Assembly: GCA_015501055.1 (NCBI GenBank)
Contig: JADNYV010000367.1
Coordinates: 1-34,079, forward strand
Direction of reading: 5' to 3'
Source: Mucidula mucida
Taxonomy: Eukaryota > Basidiomycota > Agaricomycetes > Agaricales > Physalacriaceae
DNA length: 34,079 nt
Below the pieces are notes generated by a model that worked only from the letters and a program-made list of their open reading frames with translations, made no database searches and was not told the origin of the DNA. Numbering within the stretch: the stretch's first letter is position 1; the number at the start of each line of letters is the position of its first letter. Below are positions 8,766 through 18,923 of the stretch, piece by piece. The translations under genes were made by a program, and so were the position numbers.

Positions 8766-11049
8766 ATGCCTGCCAAAATGAAGCCCGCCCCGGAACCCTC
8801 CACCCGATCTCTCAGACCCTCTGTCGCGCCGAGCACGTCGCTCATCGACATGGACGATGAAGCCACGCCTCCTGCCACTGGTGGAACGTCATTCGAAGAG
8901 AGGCTGTTGGAGCAGCAGGCACGGATGATGGAGAACGAGGCCCGGATGATGGACCTGTTCGAGAAGGTTCTCTCGGGACGTAACCCATCACCCCGACCAT
9001 CAACCCCTCCTCCACCGTCCCTTGAAGCGACCCGCTATGACCGCACACATCCCCGCGTCAAGCAAGTGTCAATCGCCGTTTCATCATGGCCCGCAGGCAA
9101 ACCCGCGCTCGACCTCGCCGAGTCCAATTTCACGCGCTGGTCCGATACCTTACGCAATGTTCTCACCGTCTCCCAACCACTCATATACCACATCGAATCC
9201 GACACCAAGGGCATATACGACGAACCTGATGCTATTCTGGAGCCCCGCGCGTACGGAAATTGGGTCCAAAATGACGCCGCGGTTGTCGCTTTCATCAAAC
9301 TTCAGATGGTGCCGGAGGAGGAGGCAGTCTACAAGGATATCACGACCGCCAAGTCACTGTGGGCCGCGATTACCGCGCGTCATCTCCACCGTGGTGTCGT
9401 GGCACAGATTACGCTAATTCGGCAACTTCTTTCTTACAACCTCGCGCCGGACGATGATCTCTCCACAAAGATCCACGAGATGGCGGAGGTGAACAAGAGA
9501 CTGTGGGAGATGGGCAAACCCACGGAGGACGACTTTCTCTGTGTCGCGCTAATCCGAGCCATGGGCACTCACTATCCGATCCTCCGATCTCGCGTTATGG
9601 AGAACATTGCACGGGCTACGACGGAGGCACCGTACACGTCGGCGGACATACGAAAACTCTTCGAACTCGAGGCAGCCGTCAAAAAGGACGACGCTCTCGA
9701 CACAGCCATGATTACCTCCACACAGATACGTGAGACGTGCGGCAACTGTGGCGGGTTGGGGCACGGAAAACGCTGGTGCGTGAGGAAGGGTGGAGGCATG
9801 GAAGGGAAGACCATTGCCGAGGCGCGTGAAGCGAAAGCCGCGTGGCGCCGCGAGAAGGAGGGCGACAAGTCCAAGGGTAGCGAGAAGCACGACAAGAAGA
9901 GCGAGAAGAAGAAGGACCGCACGGCCAACGTTGCAGACACGAACGTCGTGGATTCGAACACCAATTTCTGTGGCCTGTCGACGGACATACTACAGGATAT
10001 TTACACCGACGGCGTACGCGACACCATGGTTCCTGGCGATTTCGACGAACTCTTCATGCTAGGGATTGTGGAAGAGCCCAGAGCGACGATAGACTGGAAA
10101 ACCAACTGTAGAGCTCTTGGCGACGACGCGTACAGTGTTGCATTGGATGGATCCCTCAACCCTATCTCTCTCTCTGCATCTCCCTGGCTAGCTGACTCCG
10201 GCGCCTCTGTTCACGTCACTATGGATAAGACAGACTTCCAACACATACGCCCGCTGATTACGCCAAGGAAGGTTCGCGGCGTTGGAGGGACTTCCATCGA
10301 GGCGCGCGGTATCGGGAGTGTCGTCGTGAAGCTGGATCGCACAGGTACCGAACTCACGCTCAACAATGTCCTATGAATTCCTGAATCTGCTGTCCGTCTT
10401 GTCTCCATTGCAACAATATCCGACGACCTCCAGTGCGAGAGCCGCTTCTCATCAACGTCTATTACCATTATCGCTAATCGCGGCCGCGGCCGCGTACTCG
10501 CTACAGGCACTCGCATCCCTTCTCGAAAGCTCTACAAACTCGAATGCACCAAGCTCGCTCCTGCTATTGATTCTGCTCTTGTGTCCGTTACACCAACTGC
10601 TGATATAGGTGTCTGGCATCGCCGCCTTGGTCACCCCAATGTCCCAGCCATCCTTCACATGGCACGCCACGCTTCCGCGTCTGGTATGCCCATCAATCTC
10701 TCTACGCTGCCCCCCGTTTGCTCATCATGCATCCTTGGGAAACAGCCGCATTCATCAGTACCGAAGGTACGGGAGGGCCCCAGAGCGACGGAGAGGTTGG
10801 AGGTGGTGGCGGTTGACCTGACCGGTCCAGAAGATGTCGTGTCCGCCTCTGGCAACAAATACCTAATGTCCATCGTCGACGAAGCCACATGTTTCCCATG
10901 GGCTGTACCATTGCCATCCAAATCGAGCGCTTTTGAACGACTACGTGTGTGGGAACTACGAGTGGAACAGCAGACTGGCCAACGTCCGAAGAAGTATCGA
11001 TTCGACAATGGCGAACTACGCTCCGACGCTATGACCCAGTGGTGCGAAT
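8766..11049 (+). pseudogene. Copia gag, protease and N-terminal integrase (nonsense, then interrupted)
   Basis: The frame starts at ATG 8766. Gag includes a helical capsid-like region and a zinc knuckle CGNCGGLGHGKRWC (C-x2-C-x4-H-x4-C) around 9739-9780. A Lys-rich linker and then the protease active site LADSGAS (about 10187) follow. TGA at 10374-10376 stops the frame just after the protease; the downstream sequence stays in the same frame and is clearly coding. Integrase follows, with the zinc-binding pair HRRLGH and CSSC, the first catalytic Asp in AVDLTGP and the second in FDNGEL. The frame is then cut by the hAT element at 11050, so the catalytic Glu lies beyond the insertion. Confidence 0.93.
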
Positions 11050-12253
11050 TAGAGATGGACACGAGTCCATACTCGAGTATATTCGGACTCATCGTATGAG
11101 TAACTCTTACCTCAAACCCAATACTCAAGACTCGAGTCTTCACTCGAGACTCTACTCGAATATCTACTCTACTCGAGAGTACTTCATGAGTCTCGAGTAT
11201 TCGAGTACTCGAGTACGATCCGAGTATACTCGAGTATACTCACGTATCAGCAAGCAAATTCAAACATAAAGACAGTGAAGATTAAAGTAAGTAGGTCGTA
11301 AGTGTATCAAGTTATATCCATATCAGTAGCATCCATATCAGTAGTATCCTGAGGTGAAGAAGCAGGCTTGCGCCGTCGAACCAAAACTACCTGCTCAATC
11401 GTTTCATAGAGATCATCGTCATCATCGTCAATCTCAACATCACCATCATGACCCGTGTCAAACTCTGAGACAGGATCCATACCATCGCGGAAATCAGAAA
11501 AGTCCATCTCCTCCGACTGTGCAACAGCCTTGCCCTTCCCCTTCCTCTTGGTCCACAAGTTCTCCTCAACATCATCCCCATCCTCGTCAACCACCTCATC
11601 CTCGTCAACCACCTCGTCCTCCTCGACAACCTCATCCTCCTCGACAACCTCCTCGACAACCTCCACCTCTGAATCGGAAACATCCATCGGTGCAGCATCC
11701 TCCGAGGAATCGTCACCTCCGTCTGCGTCTGCATCCGAATCCGTCCAGTCGGTCGAGAGGTCCTCATTCAAATCCTTCTTCCGTAACTTCCGATTGTGCA
11801 AGAACTTCGCAATCTTCTGCTCGGGGACAAGATCCTCAATGGCAAGCCACTGTCCAAGTATCGTGGTCTCTCGAATTGAGTCCGCAGCGAGATTGTGTCG
11901 TCGTTTGGAGACGACAAGACCACTGTGCGAGAAGAGTCGTTCGACATCAGTACTAGTGGCGGGACAGCTCAAGAAGTCGAGAGCCATCCGGGCAAGGGCT
12001 TGTTGTGGGGTGATAAACTCCGCATAGGAGCTGAATACTCACGAATACTCACGAATATAAGAATACTCATGAGTATTCACGAATATTTATGAGTATGAGT
12101 CTATCGAGTATTCGTGGCCCCAAACTGAAACTCTAGACTCACCATAGACTCTAGACTCTACTCTACTCACGTGCGAGTATACTCTTGGCTTGCATGATGA
12201 GTATGAGTTTATTCGTGAGTACTTTTTTTATTCTATACTCGCGTCCGACTCTA
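11050..12253 (-). mobile_element. Defective hAT-superfamily DNA transposon inserted in Copia integrase
   Basis: The 8-bp duplication GTGCGAAT lies at 11042-11049 and 12254-12261. Imperfect terminal inverted repeats begin TAGAG (left TAGAGATGGACACGAGT, right end read inward TAGAGTCGGACGCGAGT, 14 of 17 matching). An 8-bp duplication and a TAGAG-type terminus are hallmarks of hAT elements. The only transposase sequence is the C-terminal dimerisation domain on the minus strand, so the element is an internally deleted derivative. About 230 bp at each end is crowded with ACTCGAG, GAGTA and ACTCACGAATA words in both orientations, as expected for subterminal transposase-binding repeats. Insertion plus one target copy is 1,212 bp, a multiple of three. 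Confidence 0.92.
11307..12032 (-). pseudogene. hAT transposase remnant: C-terminal dimerisation domain plus acidic tail
   Basis: The minus-strand frame reads ITPQQALARMALDFLSCPAT, then STDVERLFSHSGLVVSKRRH and LGQWLA, which is the hAT family dimerisation motif of basidiomycete transposases. The DNA-binding and catalytic parts are missing, so it cannot transpose itself. The ATG at 11987 is internal to the domain, and coding-like sequence extends back to about 12032, where a possible AG acceptor lies. After the motif comes a tail of roughly 160 residues with long Asp/Glu runs (VVEEDEVVDED units) encoded by an 18-bp minisatellite at about 11580-11665. hAT proteins usually end soon after this motif, so the tail is unusual. 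Confidence 0.85.
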
Positions 12254-12261
12254 GTGCGAAT

Positions 12262-13265
12262 CCAGAGGGATCGACTTTGAATTCACAGCTCCTTACACCA
12301 GTGCACACAACGGACAATGTGAACGTACCCATCGGACAGTCATGAACAAGGCACGCACAATGCGCATCGCGGCGGACCTACCCCCAAATAGATGGGACGA
12401 GTTCTGTGTTACAGCGGCGTACCTCACAGCACGGACACCAGCAGTCGGTGCGAAATTCAAGACACCATTCGAAGCATGGTACAGACGGAAGCCGGACCTC
12501 GCACATCTTCGCGAGATTGGATGCCGCGCGTTTGTCCTCATCCCTTCAAGAAATCCAAAAATCTACCAGAGGTCCATCGAGTGTGTTCTTATCGGATATT
12601 CACAGAGAGCTAAAGCGTACCGATGCTACCACCGAGGGACGCACAAAGTCATTGAATCCTTCCACGTCAAATTCGTCGAATCACATCAAGACGTACATCG
12701 AGTTTTCAAACCGAACACCACCATCGAATCTCCCAGTGTCGGCGACCCCGAAATCCCACCAATCCCCGAACCATCTACAACGCCCCCACCATCCTCACCA
12801 TCAGATATCTCAAGAATCCCAACAACGCCCTTACATCACTCATCAAACACGAACATACCTGACAGTACGATAGACGCGGGCCCAGAAACACCGTCATTGA
12901 AGAATCTGGGTACCGACGGTAGAATAGAGGAGGAGCCGGAAACACCGTCATCGAAGAATCCGAGCTCCCCAGTAGAAGAGGTCCCGGAAACACCGTCATT
13001 GAAGAATCCGGAGGCCTCGGATAGATTACCACGAAGGTCCCCACGGCTATTGCAGGAGGTTAGGGAGTCAATAGAGGCGAAGAAGGAACGGAAGCAGGCG
13101 GCGAAGGACAGACGACAGACGAGGATAGAGTTGCGAGCAGCGTTACAGGACGAAGGGTTGGATGTTGATTTCCTTGATGACGACGACCCGTTTGACGAGC
13201 TGATTGATGATTTACTCATGGCATCAGAACAGGAGGACCGCGAATGGACGAACCACCCAACCTGA
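12262..13265 (+). pseudogene. Copia integrase, C-terminal part and linker
   Basis: Coding resumes immediately after the hAT target duplication in the original frame: DFEFTAPYTSAHNGQCERTH carries the third catalytic residue (Glu of the D,D-35-E triad). The integrase C-terminus with GYSQRAKAYRCY follows, then a Pro/Ser-rich spacer. The spacer contains three copies of PETPS(L/S)KN (from about 12880, 12940 and 12987), a basic helical stretch and an acidic one. The frame runs into a TGA at 13263-13265, but reverse transcriptase continues in the minus-one frame from about 13240, so one base has been lost there. Confidence 0.92.
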
Positions 13266-14551
13266 AGGCAGCGCTACATTCCAAGGACGCGGACAAATGG
13301 GTAACTGCGATCCAGGAGGAGCTGAAGGGTCTTACCGATATGGGTGTATACAGACTCGTCCCGCGCAGCAACATACCAGCTGGTCGAAAAGTCCTGCGCT
13401 CGAAATGGGTACTCCTCAGGAAGCGGAACGAGCTCGGCGAAATCAACAGATGGAAGGCTAGACTTGTGGTCAGAGGTTTTGAACAGGTCTTCGGACGCGA
13501 CTACGAACGTACCGCCTCACCAACAGCACGCACAGAGTCTTTCCGTATCCTCGCCCATCTCGCTGGCTATCACGACTGGGATATGCAACAGTTCGACGTC
13601 AAGCAAGCCTACCTGCACGGACTTCTTAATGAGGAGGAGACTCAGTGGATCGAGCAACCAGAGGGTTTCGCGGTGGAAGGAAAAGAGGACTGGGTGTGGG
13701 AGTTACAGAAGGGACTTTACGGGCTGAAGCAAGGAGGGAGGATCTGGAACAAGACGTTGAACGAAGCGATGGTAGGATGGGGGTTCAAGCGATTACACAG
13801 CGAGTGGTGCGTATATTACAGGAAGACGGAAACGGGGATCGTTATCTGTGCTGTGCACGTGGATGACTTCCTATCCATCGCGTCTTCCAGGGAGGAGAAC
13901 AACCGCTTTCTAGCCGAAGTCCGCACACGTTGGCAACTGTCTGTCGAGGACGCGAGATTCATAGTCGGCATCGCTATTGAACGGGACCGCGCACAGCGAC
14001 TCGTGTACTTGTCCCAGACCGCACTCATCGACAAAATCCTCCATCGTTACCTATCACCCGACGCAAATCCAAAACTCATCCCTATGGATCCCGACCTCAA
14101 GCTGAGACGCCCATCGAAACTATCCACTCCAGATGCCGAGGACTGCCCATACCGTAACCTAGTCGGCGGCCTGATGTATATCGCGATTGGCACACGACCC
14201 GACATCTCTTTTGCAGTATCCAAACTCGCAGGATTCCTCGACTGTTATCGCAGCGAGCACTGGCGGGCAGCACTCGACGTGGCGAGGTACCTAAAGGGGA
14301 CGCGAACCCTCCGTCTGCGACTTGGTGGCACCCAGAACTCCCTAATCGGCTTCACCGACTCATCATACGCCGATTGTTTGGACACACTGCGCTCAACGAT
14401 GGGATACACATTCAATCTGGGAAGTGGCGCCGTCTCCTGGGCATCGCGCAAACAGAAAGTGGTGGTAACCTCAACAACCGAATCAGAATATATCGCGACG
14501 AGCGAAGCATGCAAGGAAGCAGTATGGCTTCGACAGTTTTTGGAGAACTAG
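13244..14551 (+). pseudogene. Copia reverse transcriptase and RNase H, main part
   Basis: Typical Copia RT landmarks are present: KWVLLRKRN, RWKARLVVRGFEQ, FDVKQAYLHG, GLYGLKQ and the catalytic block AVHVDDFL, in which the usual YVDD is HVDD. Further on are LVGGLMYIAIGTRPDISFAV and the RNase H segment with FTDSSYADCLDT and TTESEYIATSEA. The frame reaches TAG at 14549-14551, although homology continues in the next frame (ELEMLRKKEATPLLCNN). A single-base loss just before 14549 explains this. Confidence 0.94.
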
Positions 14552-14805
14552 AGATGTTGAGGAAGAAGGAGGCGACACCACTTCTCTGCAACAACAATGG
14601 CGCTACGTGCCTCGCATACGATCCCGCTTTCCATGCCCGCGTCAAACATCTTGACATCCGCTATCACTACGTCCGGGAACGCGTCTTCGAAGGCGATGTC
14701 ACTGTCAACCGTGTCGCGACCGTGGACAACGTCGCGGATATCTTCACGAAAGCGCTAGCACGGCAGAAGTTCACGACATTCAGAGATATGCTTAGAGTGG
14801 TATAG
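14552..14805 (+). pseudogene. Copia RNase H, C-terminal end (out of frame)
   Basis: This stretch encodes the standard Copia C-terminus: LLCNNNGAT, HARVKHLDIRYHYVRERV and VADIFTKALARQKF, ending at TAG 14803-14805. It is displaced by one base from the preceding reverse transcriptase frame. It ends 54 bp before the right LTR. Confidence 0.93.
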
Positions 14806-14850
14806 TGTCTCGGGCGAGGAGGAGTGTGGCTTTCGGATGCACTTTGGCTC

Positions 14851-14859
14851 GAGGAGGAG
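14851..14859 (+). other. Polypurine tract
   Basis: GAGGAGGAG abuts the first base of the right LTR, where plus-strand priming is expected. The same CGAGGAGGAGTGT word occurs 36 bp upstream at 14814-14826, so the tract is duplicated. Confidence 0.7.
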
Positions 14860-15095
14860 TGTTGGTTGTCGACCACGTGATCCGCCAGCCTACAAGGCGG
14901 GATCGATCGGATGCTTTCCCTTAGTCTTTTCCACTACGACTAAGGGTAAGCATCCGCATCATTATGTACCGGCGATATCAGACTGATAGATAGCACAGGC
15001 GTGTATTGACAGTCCGTATCGTTTAGGTACAATAAAGTCTTTTCCACTACGACTAAGGGCGTGTATTGACAGTCCGTATCGTTTAGGTTCTAACA
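14860..15095 (+). repeat. Right LTR
   Basis: 236 bp, matching the left LTR except for one base, and followed by the target copy ACATA (15096-15100). It carries the same hairpin, paired internal repeats and AATAAA signal. Confidence 0.96.
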
Positions 15096-15160
15096 ACATA
15101 GACTGTTAGATAACTGGCATAGAAGTTCATAAAGTTTATAGCAAGTATCCGATATTTCGT

Positions 15161-16857
15161 TCAACGCCTGGCCTTCTTGCTTGCCGGTTGCGCCTTCCTG
15201 CCGTTGGAGGGCCCCGCCGCCGATTCTTCCGCCTCATCTGGTTTCGGAGCTTTCGACTTCCTTGCCTGCTTACGCGGATGACGGGCTTCCTTATACTCAT
15301 CGTCGCTCTCTTCACGCTCTCTTTCTCTCTTCTGCGCGGGTTTTCGGCCTACACCTGATGCCCTCGTAGCCTTCGGTTTACGACCTTTGGTGGGAGCTGG
15401 ACCTTCGGGCGCAACCGCTGGCTGCTCGACGTCGTCGTGTTCCGGGTCTGCAGCGCCCGACATGGAGGGATGAGCAGTCGAGGTGCCCGCCACAGCTGAC
15501 TGCCGGGCGGCGCGTTCGGTGGGAGGCGAGGGGTCGTCTCTGTCGACGGCTTTGCCTTTGCCCTTGTCAACCTTGGAAGGACCAGCAGGACGCGCTGCCC
15601 CATCCTCCGCGACTTTCCCGGCACTCTGGAAAACATACGTGAGATCCTTGCGATCCACGAGATCAACGGCGACCTCCATGCCAGTCTCTCGTGATTTCGA
15701 CATTTTCGAGGGCGTCTCTGGAACGTCGTTGTCCTCGTTGACGTGGTCTGTTCTGGCGCGTGCGCTTGCCTCTGCAAGAGCGTCCTTGGTGGCAGGCGCC
15801 AACTCCATAAATTCCTTCGGTGGATCCTCCAGCCAGATCGCCATAATCCGCCTGATGAGGTTTATACATGCCTTTTCTCTCCCGTTCCAGAATGGCTGCT
15901 CTCCGTACTTGTCGTACTTCAACCAAGTATCAACAATTGCGAAGACAATGTGTAGAGGCGACTTGAAAGTTAGGTTTCGATAGGGGAATCGATACTCGGT
16001 GGTGGGGTATTCGCCGTTAGAGTCGGGTATTGGATCCCGATGTGTGATGATGGGAGCCGTATCAGCTGTATAGAGAAACGAAAGGTGACTGTAGGGCCAG
16101 ACTCGTGCGCCTCCAGTAGGCTTCCATTTCTAGGACACTGAGAGTGAGCACGAAGCGTTGGCTATAAAGAAACGAGGCCTACGGTATCGTATCGTACTCG
16201 TTTGTCCAACGGAAGCGCATCATTGTCACCAGCTGTATCGCAAACCGTTACTAAATCTGGTAGCATAGGCAATGTACCAAAAGCGCCATGATCCGCCTCA
16301 ATGTGCTCCGATGCGTCGACTGTCGTGGACGTATCAGTGCTGGACAACAGTTGTATTGAAAAATATGACTGACGTAGCCAGATGTTATTCCGCGTGTCAA
16401 GGCAGAAGGTCTCTGGAGCGTCAAACCCCAGATGATACTCTAAATGGGTCATCTAAGGCGACATCATCAGCACCGGTGTGGACTGTCACAATTAACGGAT
16501 AGGACATACCAAGTCGGGGCGCCTGTAGCTTAGATTACGAGCCACACCATGAGCGGCCTGGACTCTACCAAAAGTATTCGTGTTTCCCGTCAAAACAGAG
16601 GTATCAGAAGGCTCGGCCACCGCGTTAGCTCTGGCCTTGAGTCCAGGATCGCGCCTTTGATTCTTGACAATTCTGACATTGGGAGTCGCGGTCTGAGATA
16701 CAAGCGGGAGGTAGTTGGGATCCTTGGGGTCATCGACTTCGTAATCGGACTCTGAGGCACAAGCATCCTCGTCCTCGAGGAGACCTTGTGATGGAAGAGC
16801 CCTGAGCTTCTTGCAACGGCGCGGACGAGAAGGTCGGGACCCACTGGGGGCAAACAT
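15161..16857 (-). CDS. Gene Y, unknown function, three exons, 528 aa, distantly like family X
   Basis: Exons 16857-16510, 16452-16183 and 16129-15161 join through introns of 57 and 53 bp (both phase 0) into one open frame of 529 codons with stop. The start chosen is MFAPSGSRPSRPRRCKK at 16857; the frame also extends further upstream. The N-terminal part is basic and then acidic. The middle holds HLEYHLGFDAPETFCLDTRN and, in exon 3, ARVWPYSHLSFLYTAD and YRFPYRNLTFKSPLHIVFAI. The last 200 residues are Lys/Arg/Glu/Pro-rich and likely disordered, ending SKKARR, which resembles a nuclear localisation signal. The order LE(Y/F)xLG(F/L) then YR(F/Y)PYxNL matches family X, so I infer a shared ancient domain. 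The name and activity are unknown. Confidence 0.78.
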
Positions 16858-17420
16858 ACTAGCGATAAAGAAGAAACGGCGAGGGGAGAGACGTTGGAAA
16901 ATGCATCGACGAGGAAACCCTTTATAGGCGAGCCCGCAATTGTCTTCATCCGTTTTTTGTTCAAGGTCAACCCGCGGTATCTCGCTAAGAGGATAGTCCA
17001 TCAGACCATGCGCTACTTGCCTGAATTCTGATTTTCGCGGGAAATCAGCGTAGTCGTATCATTTTCGACCAAGTAAGACTCCAAGATCAGTTGCGTGCTG
17101 GGTAAAAACTTTAGTATTTAGTAGCAGATGTTCCCAAAGTTATCCGTCCTACTCCGAGACGTAGACGTGTCGAGCGAGAAGATGAAGACTTCTAGCCCTG
17201 AGGAGGTGTGATGGCGGGGCATAATACGAACAATAGTGACGGAAATGATGAACAATAATGCCCAAAAAGAGACAAGGGCGAGTGGCGGAGAACGCGGCCC
17301 GGGACAGCATCACGTGGACTGTGCTCCCAGGCGTGATCGGCCCTGATGTTAGACGATTGTTTACACCTGTTCTCTACCTACCCCCACTATTTTCTGCCGT
17401 TTTCCGCAGACATTCAACAC
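16858..17420. other. Divergent promoter region between gene Y and family X copy B
   Basis: About 560 bases between two head-to-head genes whose proteins appear related. I see no coding exon with support and no clear TATA box. A shared promoter is possible, but nothing in the sequence proves it. Confidence 0.45.
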
Positions 17421-18767
17421 ATGGATACTATGGAGTCAAACGCGTTGCTTAGCGATATAACCATGGATCCAAGCTCGTCTGAAGCAATGGACTTTACTTT
17501 TATCCAACCTCCGGAACTCAAAAAGGGATATCCCGTCGTTGTTCGTGCTGCCGCCACCATTGCACGACTCAATACTAATTTCGCCCTCGCAGAATCGGGA
17601 TGGCCTTGAATTTTCACTGGGTCTTGAACGAGGCGATCTCAAGCACTACTACGAAACGCCCATGAATAGCACGAAACGTTCGTCACAATTAGCCTTGAAG
17701 CTTGCGGCGACGGAGGCTGATAATCCTACTCTCTTTAGTCCGCAGTGACATGATACAGCTCTTCAAATCGAATAAGTGGACTTTGTTACCGGCTCATGAA
17801 GACTTGGAAGGTCTGCGCGCCCTCTTTACCCATAACCGCGCATCTTCGACCTCCTTGGAAGACCGCGTCCTCTTCACCTTGGTACCCTTCAAATATCATA
17901 TGCACTAGTCTATCTAATACACCTTCCTAGAACTTTCCTCCTCGCGACTATACGTATCGGCTCCTTCCCCCGAGAGTCACCCCAGCGGACCCGGAGAGAG
18001 AAATACTCCACGTAGGCGACAAGCAGTACCGATATCCATACGACAATCTGCCTTTCATCAAGACCAGCATCCATCCTGCTTTCGTCCTGCCATCCATCAA
18101 CCTCTATATGTTGTTTACCTTCGACGCAAATCCACCTGTGCTCGACACCGCTATGCAAGATTTAATCGATCGACTCGCGACGATAGTGGACCAGGCTATC
18201 CCAATTGCCTGGGTCAACGGCACATGGGATGAATTCGATGATCGCGGTCTGGTTCTCGTACGCGACTATCCAAGGAATCCGCGCAAAAAGGCTAGTGCCC
18301 CAGTTGACGACGGATATGTCACTCCAGAGGAGCGAGACGCCAAAGCCGACGACCCACGGCGGGTGTGGAGGGAGAAGAAGATGGCGAAGTACATTGAGGA
18401 GCACAACCAGCAGCGGTCCACCAAACTTGCCAAGGGTGCTGCCCTCGACCTGAAGGCGCACCAGAGTGCTAACACCTCAACACCACAGATGCATAAGAGT
18501 GAAAACGTCCCGAAGGACCAGGATGGTCACACCCCCACGCACCACCAGGACGAAAACACCCCGGCGGAGGCGAATGTGAAAGGAGTGGTGGGGAAGCGGG
18601 CGAGGCGGGCGACCGCGACTCCTGAGCCGGGCGAGCAGCAGGTTCGCAAACGCCGAAGAATCAGAAGCAAGCAGGGATCGACGCGGTCCACATCGCCTCC
18701 CGACCAGACGACGCCTGGCTTGCGCAGATCTACTCGCACGCCCAAGAACCCTCCCAAATATACGTAG
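17421..18767 (+). CDS. Family X copy B, unknown function, four exons, 394 aa
   Basis: Exons 17421-17540, 17593-17677, 17739-17881 and 17931-18767 (introns 52, 61 and 49 bp) make one open frame of 395 codons with stop. The start ATGGATACTATG at 17421 is chosen because it keeps frame with the conserved MDPSSSEAMDFTFIQPPE. The body is nearly collinear with copy A (LEFSLGLERGDLKHYYETP, YRYPYDNLPFIKTSIHPAFV, WVNGTWDEFDDRGLVLVRDY). The C-terminal basic/acidic tail is longer by about 36 residues and ends RTPKNPPKYT. The divergence is concentrated in the tail and the introns, as expected when the N-terminal domain is constrained. No catalytic motif is recognised. Confidence 0.82.
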
Positions 18768-18923
18768 TTTCATTGTTCATGCTGTCGCTGTCGCATTGCT
18801 ATCCAAAGTCGCTATCCTTTCACTCCACATGTTATGTCGTTGTATCTGTACATTACAATTGCTGTCGTTATTATTGTCGCTATTTCCTACAATCGGTGTA
18901 TATTCAAGAATTTCAAGTTGTAA

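Larger units (their letters stand above)
8412..15095 (+). mobile_element. Ty1/Copia LTR retrotransposon, full length, broken and nested
   Basis: The element has identical ends: 236-bp LTRs at 8412-8647 and 14860-15095, each starting TGTTGG and ending TAACA, with one mismatch between them. The 5-bp target duplication ACATA lies at 8407-8411 and 15096-15100. Inside, in the order gag, protease, integrase, reverse transcriptase, RNase H (the Copia order), the coding region runs 8766-14805 on the plus strand. It is broken by a TGA at 10374-10376, a hAT insertion at 11050-12253, and single-base losses near 13240 and 14549. Without the insertion and its target duplication the element would be 5,472 bp. 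The copy should be unable to move by itself. Near-identical LTRs would normally mean a recent arrival. Confidence 0.97.

Noticed and set aside
10655..11143. Minus-strand 162-aa frame opposite Copia integrase
   Set aside because: Shadow of the integrase frame, ending at the hAT border by chance.
11455..12027. Plus-strand Ser/Thr-rich 190-aa frame inside the hAT element
   Set aside because: It is the complement of the Asp/Glu-coding minisatellite of the minus-strand transposase remnant; the minus strand carries the recognisable domain.
13230..13265. Programmed minus-one ribosomal frameshift between integrase and reverse transcriptase
   Set aside because: No slippery heptamer or strong downstream stem is seen, and Copia elements normally have a continuous frame here. 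Together with the second break at 14549, base loss is simpler.
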